Notes under the pieces: model-generated
Databases searched by the model: none
What the model was told of the DNA's origin: nothing
What the model saw: the letters and a program-made list of their open reading frames with translations, nothing else
Made by a program: the position numbers and the translations under genes
Part shown: positions 55,753-64,000 of the stretch, one piece after another
How the letters are laid out: each line of letters opens with the position of its first letter
How positions within the stretch are numbered: position 1 is the first letter of the stretch
NCBI RefSeq assembly: GCF_003031675.1
Contig: NZ_PYWX01000061.1
Span: 186,001 to 250,000, forward strand
Reading direction: 5' to 3'
Length of the DNA stretch: 64,000 bases
From: Pseudomonas palleroniana
Lineage (GTDB): Bacteria > Pseudomonadota > Gammaproteobacteria > Pseudomonadales > Pseudomonadaceae

Positions 55753-56811
55753 TTACCAGGAGAACTCTAATTGCTCGTTGCCACCGCTCAAGTCCAGTAA
55801 GCGCACACCTATACCGAGCAAGCGCACCGGTTTCCCACCCCGATTGAACGCCTGCGTCAGCAGCTGTTGATAACTCTCCAGATCCCGCCCTGCCCCCGCC
55901 TGCTCCAAGGTCGTCTGGGTAAAGTCATGAAATTTCACCTTAACGAACGGCTTGCCTGCACGGTAGCTGCTGTCGATGCGCGCCATGCGCCCGGCCAGGG
56001 TTTCCATCAGCTCAGGGAGTTTTGCCAGACAACTTGAGAGATCCGGCAGGTCCACATCGTAGGTATTTTCCACACTGATGGATTGCCGACGGCTGTCGTT
56101 GTGTACCACGCGGTCATCGATCCCACGCGCAAGGCTCCAAAGCCGCTCACCAAAACTGCCGAATTCGCGCACCAGCGCCAGCTTGTTCCACTCGCGTAGT
56201 TGCAGGCAGTCCTCAATGCCCAGGCGCGCCAATTTGTCGGCCGTCACCTTGCCCACACCATGCAACTTGTTTACCCGCAACTGGGAAACAAAATCTTCGA
56301 CCTGGTCTGGGGTGATCACAAACAGACCGTTGGGCTTCTTCCAATCGCTGGCGATCTTCGCCAGAAACTTGTTCGGCGCTACGCCGGCCGACACAGTGAT
56401 GTGCAATTGGTTGGAGACGCGGCGACGAATGTCCTGGGCTATACGTGTGGCGCTGCCGCCAAAATGCGGGCTGTCGGAGACGTCCAGGTAGGCTTCGTCC
56501 AGCGACAGCGGTTCGATCAGGTCGGTGTAGTCACGAAAGATCGCCTGGATTTCCTTCGACGCTTCCTTATAGGCATCCATACGCGGCTTGACGATGGTCA
56601 GGTCGGGGCACAATTTCAGGGCGTGGCGTGACGACATCGCGGAACGCACCCCGTACGCCCGAGCTTCATAGTTACAGGTAGCGATCACGCCCCGGCGATC
56701 GGCGGAGCCCCCCACGGCCAGGGGCTTTTGGGCCAGGCTCGGGTCGTCACGCATCTCAATGGCGGCGTAGAAGCAATCACAGTCGATGTGGATGATTTTG
56801 CGCTGCGTCAT
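55753..56811 (-). CDS. dinB: DNA polymerase IV
   Basis: A 352-residue Y-family lesion-bypass polymerase. The metal-binding carboxylates are in HIDCDCFYAA near residue 10 and SLDEAYLD; a helix-hairpin-helix (VNKLHGVGKVTADKLARLGI) and little-finger domain follow. A LexA box about 47 bases upstream puts it in the SOS response. The ATG at 56811 (MTQRKIIHIDCD) is the conserved start. Confidence 0.96.
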   Translation of the reverse strand: MTQRKIIHIDCDCFYAAIEMRDDPSLAQKPLAVGGSADRRGVIATCNYEARAYGVRSAMSSRHALKLCPDLTIVKPRMDAYKEASKEIQAIFRDYTDLIEPLSLDEAYLDVSDSPHFGGSATRIAQDIRRRVSNQLHITVSAGVAPNKFLAKIASDWKKPNGLFVITPDQVEDFVSQLRVNKLHGVGKVTADKLARLGIEDCLQLREWNKLALVREFGSFGERLWSLARGIDDRVVHNDSRRQSISVENTYDVDLPDLSSCLAKLPELMETLAGRMARIDSSYRAGKPFVKVKFHDFTQTTLEQAGAGRDLESYQQLLTQAFNRGGKPVRLLGIGVRLLDLSGGNEQLEFSW

Positions 56812-56857
56812 ATAAACGGGGGTGTGGCCCAACGGGTGGTCAGTATCGCATTCGTTA

Positions 56858-56873
56858 CTGTATATAGCACCAG
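56858..56873. promoter_or_regulatory. LexA (SOS) box of dinB
   Basis: CTGTATATAGCACCAG has the invariant CTG-N10-CAG of the LexA site with AT-rich left half. It lies 47 bases before dinB. Confidence 0.85.
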
Positions 56874-57049
56874 TAGTTTGAAACTTCCGTTTGAGCGGTA
56901 GGAAATCTCACAAAGGAATTTATTTTCTCAATCGAATCCAGCGCCCCAATAGAGCTGAAAGCCTCGGCCAGACTGGCCCCGCGCCCATCCAGAGCTGACT
57001 TTTCAGAGCTAACCGATTGAACCACAAGCGCTTTTTTTAGAATCACGGG

Positions 57050-57077
57050 TTGACACGGTGACATTCCTCTGTAGAAT
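57050..57077 (+). promoter_or_regulatory. Promoter of the first initiator tRNA
   Basis: TTGACA at 57050-57055 and TAGAAT at 57072-57077 with a 16-base spacer, 14 bases before the mature tRNA. Confidence 0.8.
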
Positions 57078-57090
57078 GCCGACCCACAGA

Positions 57091-57167
<77 letters not shown>

Positions 57168-57176
57168 AACATCAAG

Positions 57177-57206
57177 AAAGGCTACTCGAAAGAGTGGCCT
57201 TTTTTG
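57177..57206 (+). terminator. Terminator of initiator tRNA copy 1
   Basis: A hairpin AGGCTACTC-GAAA-GAGTGGCCT followed by TTTTTT. It contains one T-G wobble compared with the perfect stem after copy 2. Confidence 0.9.
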
Positions 57207-57277
57207 TGCGTGCTGATTTTTCCTTCTCAATCCCGCATGAACTTCACTACGCGCTGCCAGGGCAAAACGCCTCCCCT

Positions 57278-57410
57278 GTAGTGAGCGGGCTTGCCCCGCG
57301 CTGGGTGGCGCAGCCGCCCCAACAAGGACGCCGCGCGATTTCAGAAAGACCGAGGTGGCTGGATCTAGGGCGGCTGCGCCACCCAGCGCGGGGCAAGCCC
57401 GCTCACTACA
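57278..57410. repeat. REPIN, GTAGTGAGCGGGC family, between the two tRNA genes
   Basis: Same family as at 8955-9086: inverted arms GTAGTGAGCGGGCTTGCCCC and its complement around a GC-rich inner palindrome. Confidence 0.9.
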
Positions 57411-57486
57411 AAGCGTTTTCAATCGCGGACTTAGGCCAGCCCGAGCGGCTGATTCACACTTATTTGACTCATTAGCCCATTAACGG

Positions 57487-57514
57487 TTGACACCTCGTCG
57501 CTGGACTGTAGAAT
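57487..57514 (+). promoter_or_regulatory. Promoter of the second initiator tRNA
   Basis: TTGACA at 57487-57492 and TAGAAT at 57509-57514 with a 16-base spacer, a copy of the first promoter with different spacer sequence. Confidence 0.8.
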
Positions 57515-57526
57515 GCCGCCCACAGA

Positions 57527-57603
<77 letters not shown>

Positions 57604-57612
57604 AATATCAAG

Positions 57613-57642
57613 AAAGGCCACTCGAAAGAGTGGCCTTTTTTG
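57613..57642 (+). terminator. Terminator of initiator tRNA copy 2
   Basis: A perfect hairpin AGGCCACTC-GAAA-GAGTGGCCT followed by TTTTTT, closely matching the terminator after copy 1. Confidence 0.92.
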
Positions 57643-57648
57643 TATCCT

Positions 57649-57664
57649 GTGAAAAAGTTCTTCT
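57649..57664 (-). promoter_or_regulatory. Candidate ColR-like site upstream of mprF
   Basis: Read on the minus strand AGAAGAACTTTTTCAC agrees with the invariant TTTTTCAC and three more of the fixed ColR positions. It lies in the 279-base gap between tRNA copy 2 and mprF, but points away from mprF. The link is inferred. Confidence 0.4.
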
Positions 57665-57882
57665 GAAACAATGGCATGGCATCTTTCATGAAACCGTACA
57701 CGGTTTGCAGAGTCCATGTCATTGCAAGCTATGCTCAGTACTCAAGCAAGACCCTCTACGACCAATGGCCGCAGTCGCCGCTCCCGGCGATACGCGTTAA
57801 TATTTGTAATTATTTTGTCCATAGGGATTGGTAACTTGGCTCGATACCTCCATCCTGTCGCGCACGATCCACGAGGTGATTG

Positions 57883-60525
57883 ATGCGCGCCAACTCGTCT
57901 GAACCACAAGACACCGTCACAGCAGAACAACCGATCCCACCCACCCGCTTGCGCTGGATAGATCTGTTGAGCAAGTACCGCCAACCCATCGGGCTGGCCG
58001 TCACCCTGTTGCTGTTCGCAATCGCCCTGATCGCCTGCCGACACCTGTTGCTGGAACTGGACCTGTACGCCCTCCACGACTCGATCTTGGAAGTGCCAAA
58101 GCCGGCGCTGCTGGGTGCGTTTGCCGCAGCGGTCGCCGGCTTTATCATTCTATTGGGCTATGAATTTTCCGGCGCACGCTATGCCGGCGTGACACTGCCC
58201 GCCAAAACCCTGGCCATGGGCGGCTTCACCGCCTTTGCCATCGGCAATGCCATTGGCCTGTCGATGCTCTCGGGCGGATCGGTGCGCTATCGTTTATATG
58301 CCCGCCACGGTATCGGGGCCACTGAAGTCGCCCACATGACCGTGTTCGCCAGCCTGGCCCTGGGCACCGCCCTGCCACCGCTGGCCGCATTGGCCACGCT
58401 GAGCAACTTGCCGGCGGCGTCCACCTACCTGCATTTGCCGCAAAGCTTGCTGGGCGGTATTGCTGGCGCGGTACTGGTGCTGTCGGCGGTGCTGTGCATC
58501 GGCATTTATCGCCGCCGCCTGCCCGAACAGCCTTACCCGGACAATCTGCTGGTCAAGGCCGGGCGTCGTACCTTGCGCCTGCCAGGCCGTCGCCTGACCT
58601 TCCTGCAATTGATCATTACCGCATTGGACGTCGCCGCTGCCGCGACCGTCCTTTATATGCTGTTGCCGGAAGCTCCGCCGTTTGGCCCGTTCCTGCTGGT
58701 GTACCTGCTGGCCCTGGCCGCAGGCGTGCTCAGCCATGTACCGGGTGGTGTCGGCGTGTTCGAAGCCATCCTGCTGGCCGCGTTCGCCGACAAACTCGGC
58801 GCGGCACCGCTGGCGGCAGCCTTGCTCTTGTACCGCATGATCTACGTGGTACTGCCGCTGTTGATCGCCTGTATCTTCCTGCTGGTCAACGAAGCCCAAC
58901 GCCTGTTCCAGACCCAGCAGAGCCTGCGGGTGGCATCCGGTCTCGCGGCTCCCGTACTGGCCGTACTGGTTTTTTTGTCCGGCGTGGTCCTGCTGTTTTC
59001 CGGCGCAACCCCGGAAATCGACTCACGCCTGGAAAACATCGGCTTCCTGATTCCCCACCGTCTGATTGACGCCTCGCACTTTGGTGCCAGCCTGATCGGC
59101 GTACTGTGCCTGCTGCTCGCCCAGGGCTTGCGCCGACGCTTGTCCGCCGCCTGGATGCTGACCATGGTGCTGCTGTTGACCGGCGCCCTGCTCTCTCTGC
59201 TCAAAGGCTTCGACTGGGAAGAAGCCAGCCTGATGATCATGACCGCCGTGCTGCTGGCGATCTTCCGTCGTTCGTTCTACCGCGCCAGCCGCTTGACCGA
59301 ACTGCCGTTCTCGCCGCTGTACCTGGTGGCCAGCGTGTGCGTGCTGGGGGCCTCGATCTGGCTGCTGCTGTTCGCCTATCAAGACGTGCCTTACAGCCAC
59401 CAGCTGTGGTGGCAATTCACCCTGGATGCCAACGCCCCACGCGGCCTGCGCTCGCTGCTGGGCGCGGCGGTGCTGCTGGTGATCGTCTCACTGACCTGGT
59501 TGCTGCGTACCGCACGCCCGATCATTCACTTGCCGACACCGGATGAACTGGAACGCGCCACCAGGATCCTGATGGCCTCCTCCCAGCCCGACGGCGGCCT
59601 GGCGCTGACCGGCGACAAGGCGTTGCTGTTCCACCCCAACGACGAAGCCTTCCTGATGTACGCCCGTCGCGGACGCAGCCTGGTGGCCTTGTATGATCCG
59701 ATCGGGCCGACCCAGCCGCGCGCCGAAATGATCTGGCAGTTCCGCGACCTGTGCGACATCCATCATGCCCGCCCGGTGTTCTATCAGGTACGTGCCGAGA
59801 ACCTGCCGTACTACATGGATATCGGCCTCACCGCGATCAAGCTGGGCGAAGAGGCCCGCGTCGACCTGAAACGCTTTGACCTGGAAGCCAAGGGCAAAGA
59901 GATGAAGGACCTGCGCTACACCTGGAACCGTGGCACCCGGGACGGCTTGTCCCTGGAGATCTTCGATCAGGGCCAGGCCCCGATGGATGAACTCAAAGTC
60001 ATCTCCGATGCCTGGCTGACCGGCAAGAACGTACGGGAAAAAGGCTTCTCCCTGGGACGCTTCAGCGACGACTACCTCAAGCACTTCAGAATTGCGATCG
60101 TCCGCTTCGAAGGGCGCCCGGTGGCCTTCGCCAACCTGCTCGAGACTTACAACCACGACCTGGCCAGCCTCGACCTGATGCGCGCCCACCCCGACGCGCC
60201 CAAGCTGACCATGGAATTCATGATGGTTGGCCTGATTCAACACTATAAGAACCATGACTACGCCCGCTTCAGCCTCGGCATGGTGCCCTTGTCAGGCTTG
60301 CAACCACGCCGCGGTGCCCCGCTGACCCAGCGTCTGGGTTCGATGGTGTTCCGTCGTGGCGAGCAACTGTATAACTTCCAAGGTTTGCGCCGCTTCAAAG
60401 ACAAGTTCCAGCCCGACTGGGAACCCCGTTACATGGCCGTGCCCGCAGGACTTGATCCGCTGGTGGCACTGGCCGATACCGCCGCCCTGATTGCAGGCGG
60501 CTTGACTGGATTGGTGAAACGCTGA
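57883..60525 (+). CDS. mprF: MprF: bifunctional aminoacyl-phosphatidylglycerol synthase and flippase
   Basis: An 880-residue membrane protein. The N-terminal two-thirds carries about 14 helices with the flippase motifs (MLSGGSVRYRLYARHG, SHVPGGVGVFEAILL). A cytoplasmic DUF2156-like aminoacyl-tRNA transferase domain lies near residues 545-865. It moves Ala or Lys from tRNA to phosphatidylglycerol, lowering surface negative charge and protecting against cationic peptides. The P. aeruginosa homologue PA0920 makes alanyl-PG. GAGGTG precedes the ATG at 57883. It overlaps the acvB/virJ-like gene by one base. Confidence 0.93.
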   Translation: MRANSSEPQDTVTAEQPIPPTRLRWIDLLSKYRQPIGLAVTLLLFAIALIACRHLLLELDLYALHDSILEVPKPALLGAFAAAVAGFIILLGYEFSGARYAGVTLPAKTLAMGGFTAFAIGNAIGLSMLSGGSVRYRLYARHGIGATEVAHMTVFASLALGTALPPLAALATLSNLPAASTYLHLPQSLLGGIAGAVLVLSAVLCIGIYRRRLPEQPYPDNLLVKAGRRTLRLPGRRLTFLQLIITALDVAAAATVLYMLLPEAPPFGPFLLVYLLALAAGVLSHVPGGVGVFEAILLAAFADKLGAAPLAAALLLYRMIYVVLPLLIACIFLLVNEAQRLFQTQQSLRVASGLAAPVLAVLVFLSGVVLLFSGATPEIDSRLENIGFLIPHRLIDASHFGASLIGVLCLLLAQGLRRRLSAAWMLTMVLLLTGALLSLLKGFDWEEASLMIMTAVLLAIFRRSFYRASRLTELPFSPLYLVASVCVLGASIWLLLFAYQDVPYSHQLWWQFTLDANAPRGLRSLLGAAVLLVIVSLTWLLRTARPIIHLPTPDELERATRILMASSQPDGGLALTGDKALLFHPNDEAFLMYARRGRSLVALYDPIGPTQPRAEMIWQFRDLCDIHHARPVFYQVRAENLPYYMDIGLTAIKLGEEARVDLKRFDLEAKGKEMKDLRYTWNRGTRDGLSLEIFDQGQAPMDELKVISDAWLTGKNVREKGFSLGRFSDDYLKHFRIAIVRFEGRPVAFANLLETYNHDLASLDLMRAHPDAPKLTMEFMMVGLIQHYKNHDYARFSLGMVPLSGLQPRRGAPLTQRLGSMVFRRGEQLYNFQGLRRFKDKFQPDWEPRYMAVPAGLDPLVALADTAALIAGGLTGLVKR

Positions 60526-61811
60526 TGATTCGACGCTCCTGGCGGTATGTATTGGCCATCGTAGTGCTGCTCGTCCTGATTGCAGGCGGTGGCTATTGGT
60601 ACTGGAACCGCCCTGCCCCGCAACCGATCCTGGAACAATTGCCTCAGGCCGATGGTTCGGTGATGACCCGCGTAACCCCCAACGGCACACCGAAAGCCCG
60701 CGTGGCGGTGGCCGTACTGGCCGATGAAGTCCTGAGCGACAGCCAGCTGATTGCCCTGAGCCAGGGCGGCAAGGCACAAATCGTTCAGGTCATCCTGCCA
60801 AAGGGCGACTGCACGTTGCAGGAACAAGCGCTGCAAAGCGCTCTGGGCCAGCTTAAAGGCCCGGCGACCCTGGTCAGCGGTATCGGCCCGGGTGCGGCAC
60901 TGGCATGGCGCTGGCTCGCCACACAGAACGATGACAAGGCCAACGCCATCTCCGTCGGTTTCGCTTTAGTGCAGGAAGGTTGCAAGGACCCGCTGCCGAA
61001 AACCGCCGCCCATGGCAACTGGCTGGTGGCCTGGAACGACAACCCCGACGACGAGAGCGCCAGTTTCGTACGTGATACCCCGCGCGCGACCACCAGCATC
61101 AGCGACTACGACATTCACTACCCACAAGTGCTGAACAACGAACTGCGCAAGCAACTGGTGGGTTCGGACAACGGCGGCCTGGCGATTCCCGTGGTTGAAG
61201 TGCCGGCCGGCCAAGCCAAGGACACCGTCACCCTGTTCCTCTCCGGTGATGGCGGCTGGCGCGACCTGGACCGCGACGTAGCCGGTGAAATGGCCAAGAT
61301 CGGCTACCCGGTGGTCGGTATCGACACCCTGCGCTACTACTGGCAGCACAAGACCCCTGAGCAAAGCGCCAAGGACCTCACCGAACTGATGCAACACTAC
61401 CGGCAGAAGTGGGGCACCAAGCGCTTCGTACTGACCGGCTACTCGTTCGGTGCCGATGTGCTGCCTGCCATCTATAACCGCATGCCGGAAAACGAACAGC
61501 AACGCGTTGACGCGATCATCCTGCTGGCCTTCGCACGTACCGGCAGCTTTGAAATCGAAGTGGAAGGCTGGCTGGGCAACGCGGGCAAAGAAGCCGCTAC
61601 CGGCCCGGAAATGGCCAAGCTGCCGGCTGACAAAGTGGTGTGCATCTACGGCGCCGAAGAAGTCGACGAGAGCGGCTGCACCGACAAGACTGCCGTGGGC
61701 GAAGCCGTGAAGCTGCCAGGCGGGCATCACTTTGATGAGAACTACCCGGCACTGGCCAAGCGCCTGGTGGATATCATCGTGAAGCACCAGGCCAAGGACA
61801 AAACCGAGTAA
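60525..61811 (+). CDS. AcvB/VirJ-like alanyl-phosphatidylglycerol hydrolase
   Basis: A 428-residue inner-membrane-anchored periplasmic hydrolase. A single N-terminal helix (residues 9-22) is followed by an alpha/beta-hydrolase fold with two serine motifs: FLSGDGGW (Ser240) and GYSFGAD (Ser307). The P. aeruginosa homologue PA0919 removes alanine from alanyl-PG, and its active-site Ser240 aligns with the same position here. It is coupled to mprF by a TGATG overlap, so formation and removal of the charged lipid are made together. Confidence 0.88.
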   Translation: MIRRSWRYVLAIVVLLVLIAGGGYWYWNRPAPQPILEQLPQADGSVMTRVTPNGTPKARVAVAVLADEVLSDSQLIALSQGGKAQIVQVILPKGDCTLQEQALQSALGQLKGPATLVSGIGPGAALAWRWLATQNDDKANAISVGFALVQEGCKDPLPKTAAHGNWLVAWNDNPDDESASFVRDTPRATTSISDYDIHYPQVLNNELRKQLVGSDNGGLAIPVVEVPAGQAKDTVTLFLSGDGGWRDLDRDVAGEMAKIGYPVVGIDTLRYYWQHKTPEQSAKDLTELMQHYRQKWGTKRFVLTGYSFGADVLPAIYNRMPENEQQRVDAIILLAFARTGSFEIEVEGWLGNAGKEAATGPEMAKLPADKVVCIYGAEEVDESGCTDKTAVGEAVKLPGGHHFDENYPALAKRLVDIIVKHQAKDKTE

Positions 61812-61830
61812 CTTCTTTACACCCAACAAA

Positions 61831-61923
61831 CTGTGGGAGGGGGCTTGCTCCCGATAGCGGCAAGTCAGTCACATCATCGTTGACTGACATACCGTAATCG
61901 GGAGCAAGCCCCCTCCCACAGTT
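61831..61923. repeat. REPIN
   Basis: Complete inverted arms (CTGTGGGAGGGGGCTTGCTC and its complement) in the convergent gap between the AcvB-like gene and recJ. Confidence 0.9.
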
Positions 61924-61942
61924 GTTTTTGGGGGGCTCGGAT

Positions 61943-63652
61943 CTAGCGCGGTTCTATGTGTGCAATCATCAACTGCACAGTTTCATTGCCTCGAAACTCG
62001 TTCACATCCAGCTTGTAGGCCAACTCAACCCAACGCACGCTCGGGTTCGGCCAGACCTCTCGGTCCACACCAAACGCAATGCCATCAAGCTTCACCGACC
62101 CACATTCGCTCTTGAGCACTACTTTCAGGTGCCGCTCACCGACCACACGCTGCTCCACCAACTGGAACACCCCGTGAAACAACGGCTCCGGGAAGTGTTG
62201 CCCCCAAGGCCCGGCATGTCGCAGTGCGCGTGCCAGCTCCAGATGAAATTCTTCCACCGCCAGCGTGCCGTCAGACAGCAGGCGCCCCGTAAGGTCTTCT
62301 TCACGCAGTTGCCGACGTACTTCAGCATCAAACGCTTGGGCAAACAGTGGGAAATTCGCCTCGGGCAACGTCAGGCCAGCCGCCATGGCGTGGCCGCCGT
62401 ATTTGGTGATCAGGTTGGGATGCTGGCTCGCCACGACGGCCAAGGCATCACGGATATGAAAACCCTGTACGGAGCGCCCAGAGCCCTTGAGCAGCCCATC
62501 ACCGGCATCGGCAAAAGCGATGGTCGGGCGGAAATAGCGTTCTTTCATGCGTGACGCCAGAATGCCGATGACCCCCTGGTGCCACTCCGGGTCGAACAGA
62601 CACAAGCCATAAGGCATCGACTCCACCGGCAAGTCCTTGAGCTGAGCCAGCGCCTCGCGCTGCATGCCTTGCTCAATGGATTTGCGGTCCTGGTTCATGC
62701 CATCGAGTTGCGCAGCCATTTCCCGTGCCGCGGCAAAGTCGCTCGTGAGCAGGCACTCAATGCCCAGGCTCATGTCATCCAGGCGCCCGGCAGCGTTGAG
62801 CCGTGGCCCCAGGATAAAACCGAGGTCGGTGGACGTAATGCGCGCGTGATCACGCTTGGCGACTTCGAGGATCGCCTTGATCCCCGGCCGGGCGCGACCG
62901 GCACGGATACGCTCCAACCCCTGATGCACCAGGATGCGATTATTGGCATCCAACGGCACCACGTCGGCGACACTGCCCAGGGCCACGAGGTCGAGCAATT
63001 CACCGATATTCGGTTGCGGCTGGCTGTCGTACCAGCCCAGGCTGCGCAAACGGGCGCGCAGGGCCATCAATACGTAAAAGATCACCCCTACGCCGGCCAG
63101 CGCCTTGCTGGGAAACTCGCAGCCCGGCTGGTTCGGGTTGACGATGGCATCCGCCGCCGGCAACTCATCCCCGGGCAAGTGGTGGTCAGTGACCAGCACC
63201 TTCAAACCCGCCGCCTTCGCCGCCGCCACACCTTCGACGCTGGAAATGCCGTTGTCCACGGTAATCAGCAACTGCGGCTGACGCTGCAGCGCCACTTGGA
63301 CAATTTCCGGGGTCAAACCGTACCCATACTCGAATCGGTTCGGCACCAGGTAATCCACATGGGCCGCCCCCAGCAGACGCAGGCCCAGGGTGCCCACGGT
63401 GCTGGCCGTGGCGCCGTCGGCATCGAAGTCACCGACGATCAGGATGCGCTGGCGCTGCTCCAGGGCCGTCACCAACAGGTCTACCGCCGCGTCGATGCCC
63501 TTGAGCTGCTGGTAGGGAATCAACCGCGCCAGGCTCTTGTCCAGCTCGGCTTGCGACTGCACCCCGCGTGCGGCGTACAGACGGGTCAACAACGGTGGCA
63601 AGTCACCGAGAAACGGCAGGACAGCAGGCAACGGGCGAGGATCGATACGCAT
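61943..63652 (-). CDS. recJ: Single-stranded-DNA exonuclease RecJ
   Basis: A 569-residue 5'-3' exonuclease of recombination and mismatch repair. DHH-family metal motifs are GDFDADGATAS (residues 74-84), TVDNGISS (131-138) and VTDHHLPG (154-161), with GGHAMAAGLTL in the DHHA1 domain. The length matches the family. Confidence 0.96.
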   Translation of the reverse strand: MRIDPRPLPAVLPFLGDLPPLLTRLYAARGVQSQAELDKSLARLIPYQQLKGIDAAVDLLVTALEQRQRILIVGDFDADGATASTVGTLGLRLLGAAHVDYLVPNRFEYGYGLTPEIVQVALQRQPQLLITVDNGISSVEGVAAAKAAGLKVLVTDHHLPGDELPAADAIVNPNQPGCEFPSKALAGVGVIFYVLMALRARLRSLGWYDSQPQPNIGELLDLVALGSVADVVPLDANNRILVHQGLERIRAGRARPGIKAILEVAKRDHARITSTDLGFILGPRLNAAGRLDDMSLGIECLLTSDFAAAREMAAQLDGMNQDRKSIEQGMQREALAQLKDLPVESMPYGLCLFDPEWHQGVIGILASRMKERYFRPTIAFADAGDGLLKGSGRSVQGFHIRDALAVVASQHPNLITKYGGHAMAAGLTLPEANFPLFAQAFDAEVRRQLREEDLTGRLLSDGTLAVEEFHLELARALRHAGPWGQHFPEPLFHGVFQLVEQRVVGERHLKVVLKSECGSVKLDGIAFGVDREVWPNPSVRWVELAYKLDVNEFRGNETVQLMIAHIEPR

Positions 63653-63703
63653 GGGACGCTTGGAAAATCTCTTTGGGTAAATGAGGAACTGGCTGGCTTG
63701 TTT

Positions 63704-64000
63704 TCAACCGCGCTCGCCGGCGAGCCATTGCAATTGCACTTCGTGCTGCCCACGGTCGTCGGTGACGAACATCGTGCCTTCGCTGATCATCACGTCCCAC
63801 TTGATAACGCGGGGCATGTCCTTGGCCAGGGTCTCGAGGACGTCCTGCGGCACGGCCGCGATATTTACGTTCTTCAGGTTGTTCGCCACCGGGACCACCT
63901 TGCCTTCCCACACACGCAGGCTGCCATAGGCCAAAAGGCTGGTGCGCTCGGTACGGCGTGAACACCAGGTCAGGCGGTCGGCGTCGGGTTGGCCGACTTC
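63704..64000 (-). CDS. YaeQ family protein (5' end outside window)
   Basis: The frame runs from the right edge to a stop at 63704, giving the last 98 residues. It reads EVGQPDADRLTWCSRRTERT, then LRVWEGKVV and a C-terminal part ending VQLQWLAGERG, matching the YaeQ family, a small protein with a PD-(D/E)XK-like fold. The start lies to the right of the window. It is on the same strand as recJ, 51 bases upstream of the recJ start. Confidence 0.8.
   Translation of the reverse strand, partial: EVGQPDADRLTWCSRRTERTSLLAYGSLRVWEGKVVPVANNLKNVNIAAVPQDVLETLAKDMPRVIKWDVMISEGTMFVTDDRGQHEVQLQWLAGERG

Overview
The window is a stretch of Pseudomonas core chromosome, most likely from the P. fluorescens group. 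The protein sequences, the high-GC codon use and the gene order all fit: gtrS-gltR-glk-edd beside gap and a heme-uptake block, colRS beside orf222 and an inaA-like kinase gene, mprF beside the acvB/virJ-like gene, and proS beside its lipoprotein gene. A dense set of short REP/REPIN palindromes, typical of the SBW25-like clade, fits too. No prophage, integron, CRISPR array, insertion sequence or secretion island was seen.

Layout. 1-3465: DUF4350, MoxR ATPase and DUF58 genes in one operon. 3523-8950: PilZ protein, small lipoprotein, pyruvate kinase, ferredoxin-type oxidoreductase and class I fumarase. 9141-13830: a DctB/DctD-like two-component pair next to a KgtP-type dicarboxylate transporter, which has a good sigma-54 promoter and two upstream activator-like sites. 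13952-17535: a COG4705 membrane protein, a flavin reductase, two small genes and an AraC regulator. 17659-23997: the Entner-Doudoroff block (edd, glk, gltR, gtrS, divergent gap) with two HexR-type operators. 24162-29639: a Fur-controlled heme uptake block (ECF sigma factor, FecR anti-sigma, TonB receptor, heme oxygenase, DUF454). 29779-36355: a chemoreceptor, a nitroreductase and an iron-linked operon (di-heme oxidoreductase, imelysin lipoprotein, DUF1513). 36422-42348: small membrane protein, InaA/WapQ-like kinase, methyltransferase, ColS, ColR and a divergent LtaS-like sulfatase. 42437-45940: an RstA/RstB-like pair and a GH8 glycosidase. 46015-48729: groEL, groES, fxsA. 48796-55622: HugZ-like protein, DUF481, alkyltransferase-like protein, AmpG-like permease, proS, lipoprotein. 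55753-63652: dinB, two initiator tRNA genes, mprF with its acvB/virJ partner, recJ. A YaeQ-family gene runs off the right edge.

How it works together. The gltR/gtrS, edd, glk and gap genes form the sugar-sensing and Entner-Doudoroff core. The neighbouring heme block follows the usual surface-signalling logic of Fur, ECF sigma factor, anti-sigma and receptor, with the heme oxygenase releasing iron. The ColRS, LtaS-like and MprF regions all concern the cell envelope. Each carries a sequence resembling the ColR operator, which is the most testable regulatory idea in the window.

Most of the window is ordinary core genome, and no clearly new system was found. The observations most worth following are the candidate ColR sites, the sigma-54 control region, the four-fold internal repeat of the COG4705 protein, the heme receptor without the usual loop histidine, the duplicated tRNA units around a REPIN, and a gene remnant at 16389-16565.
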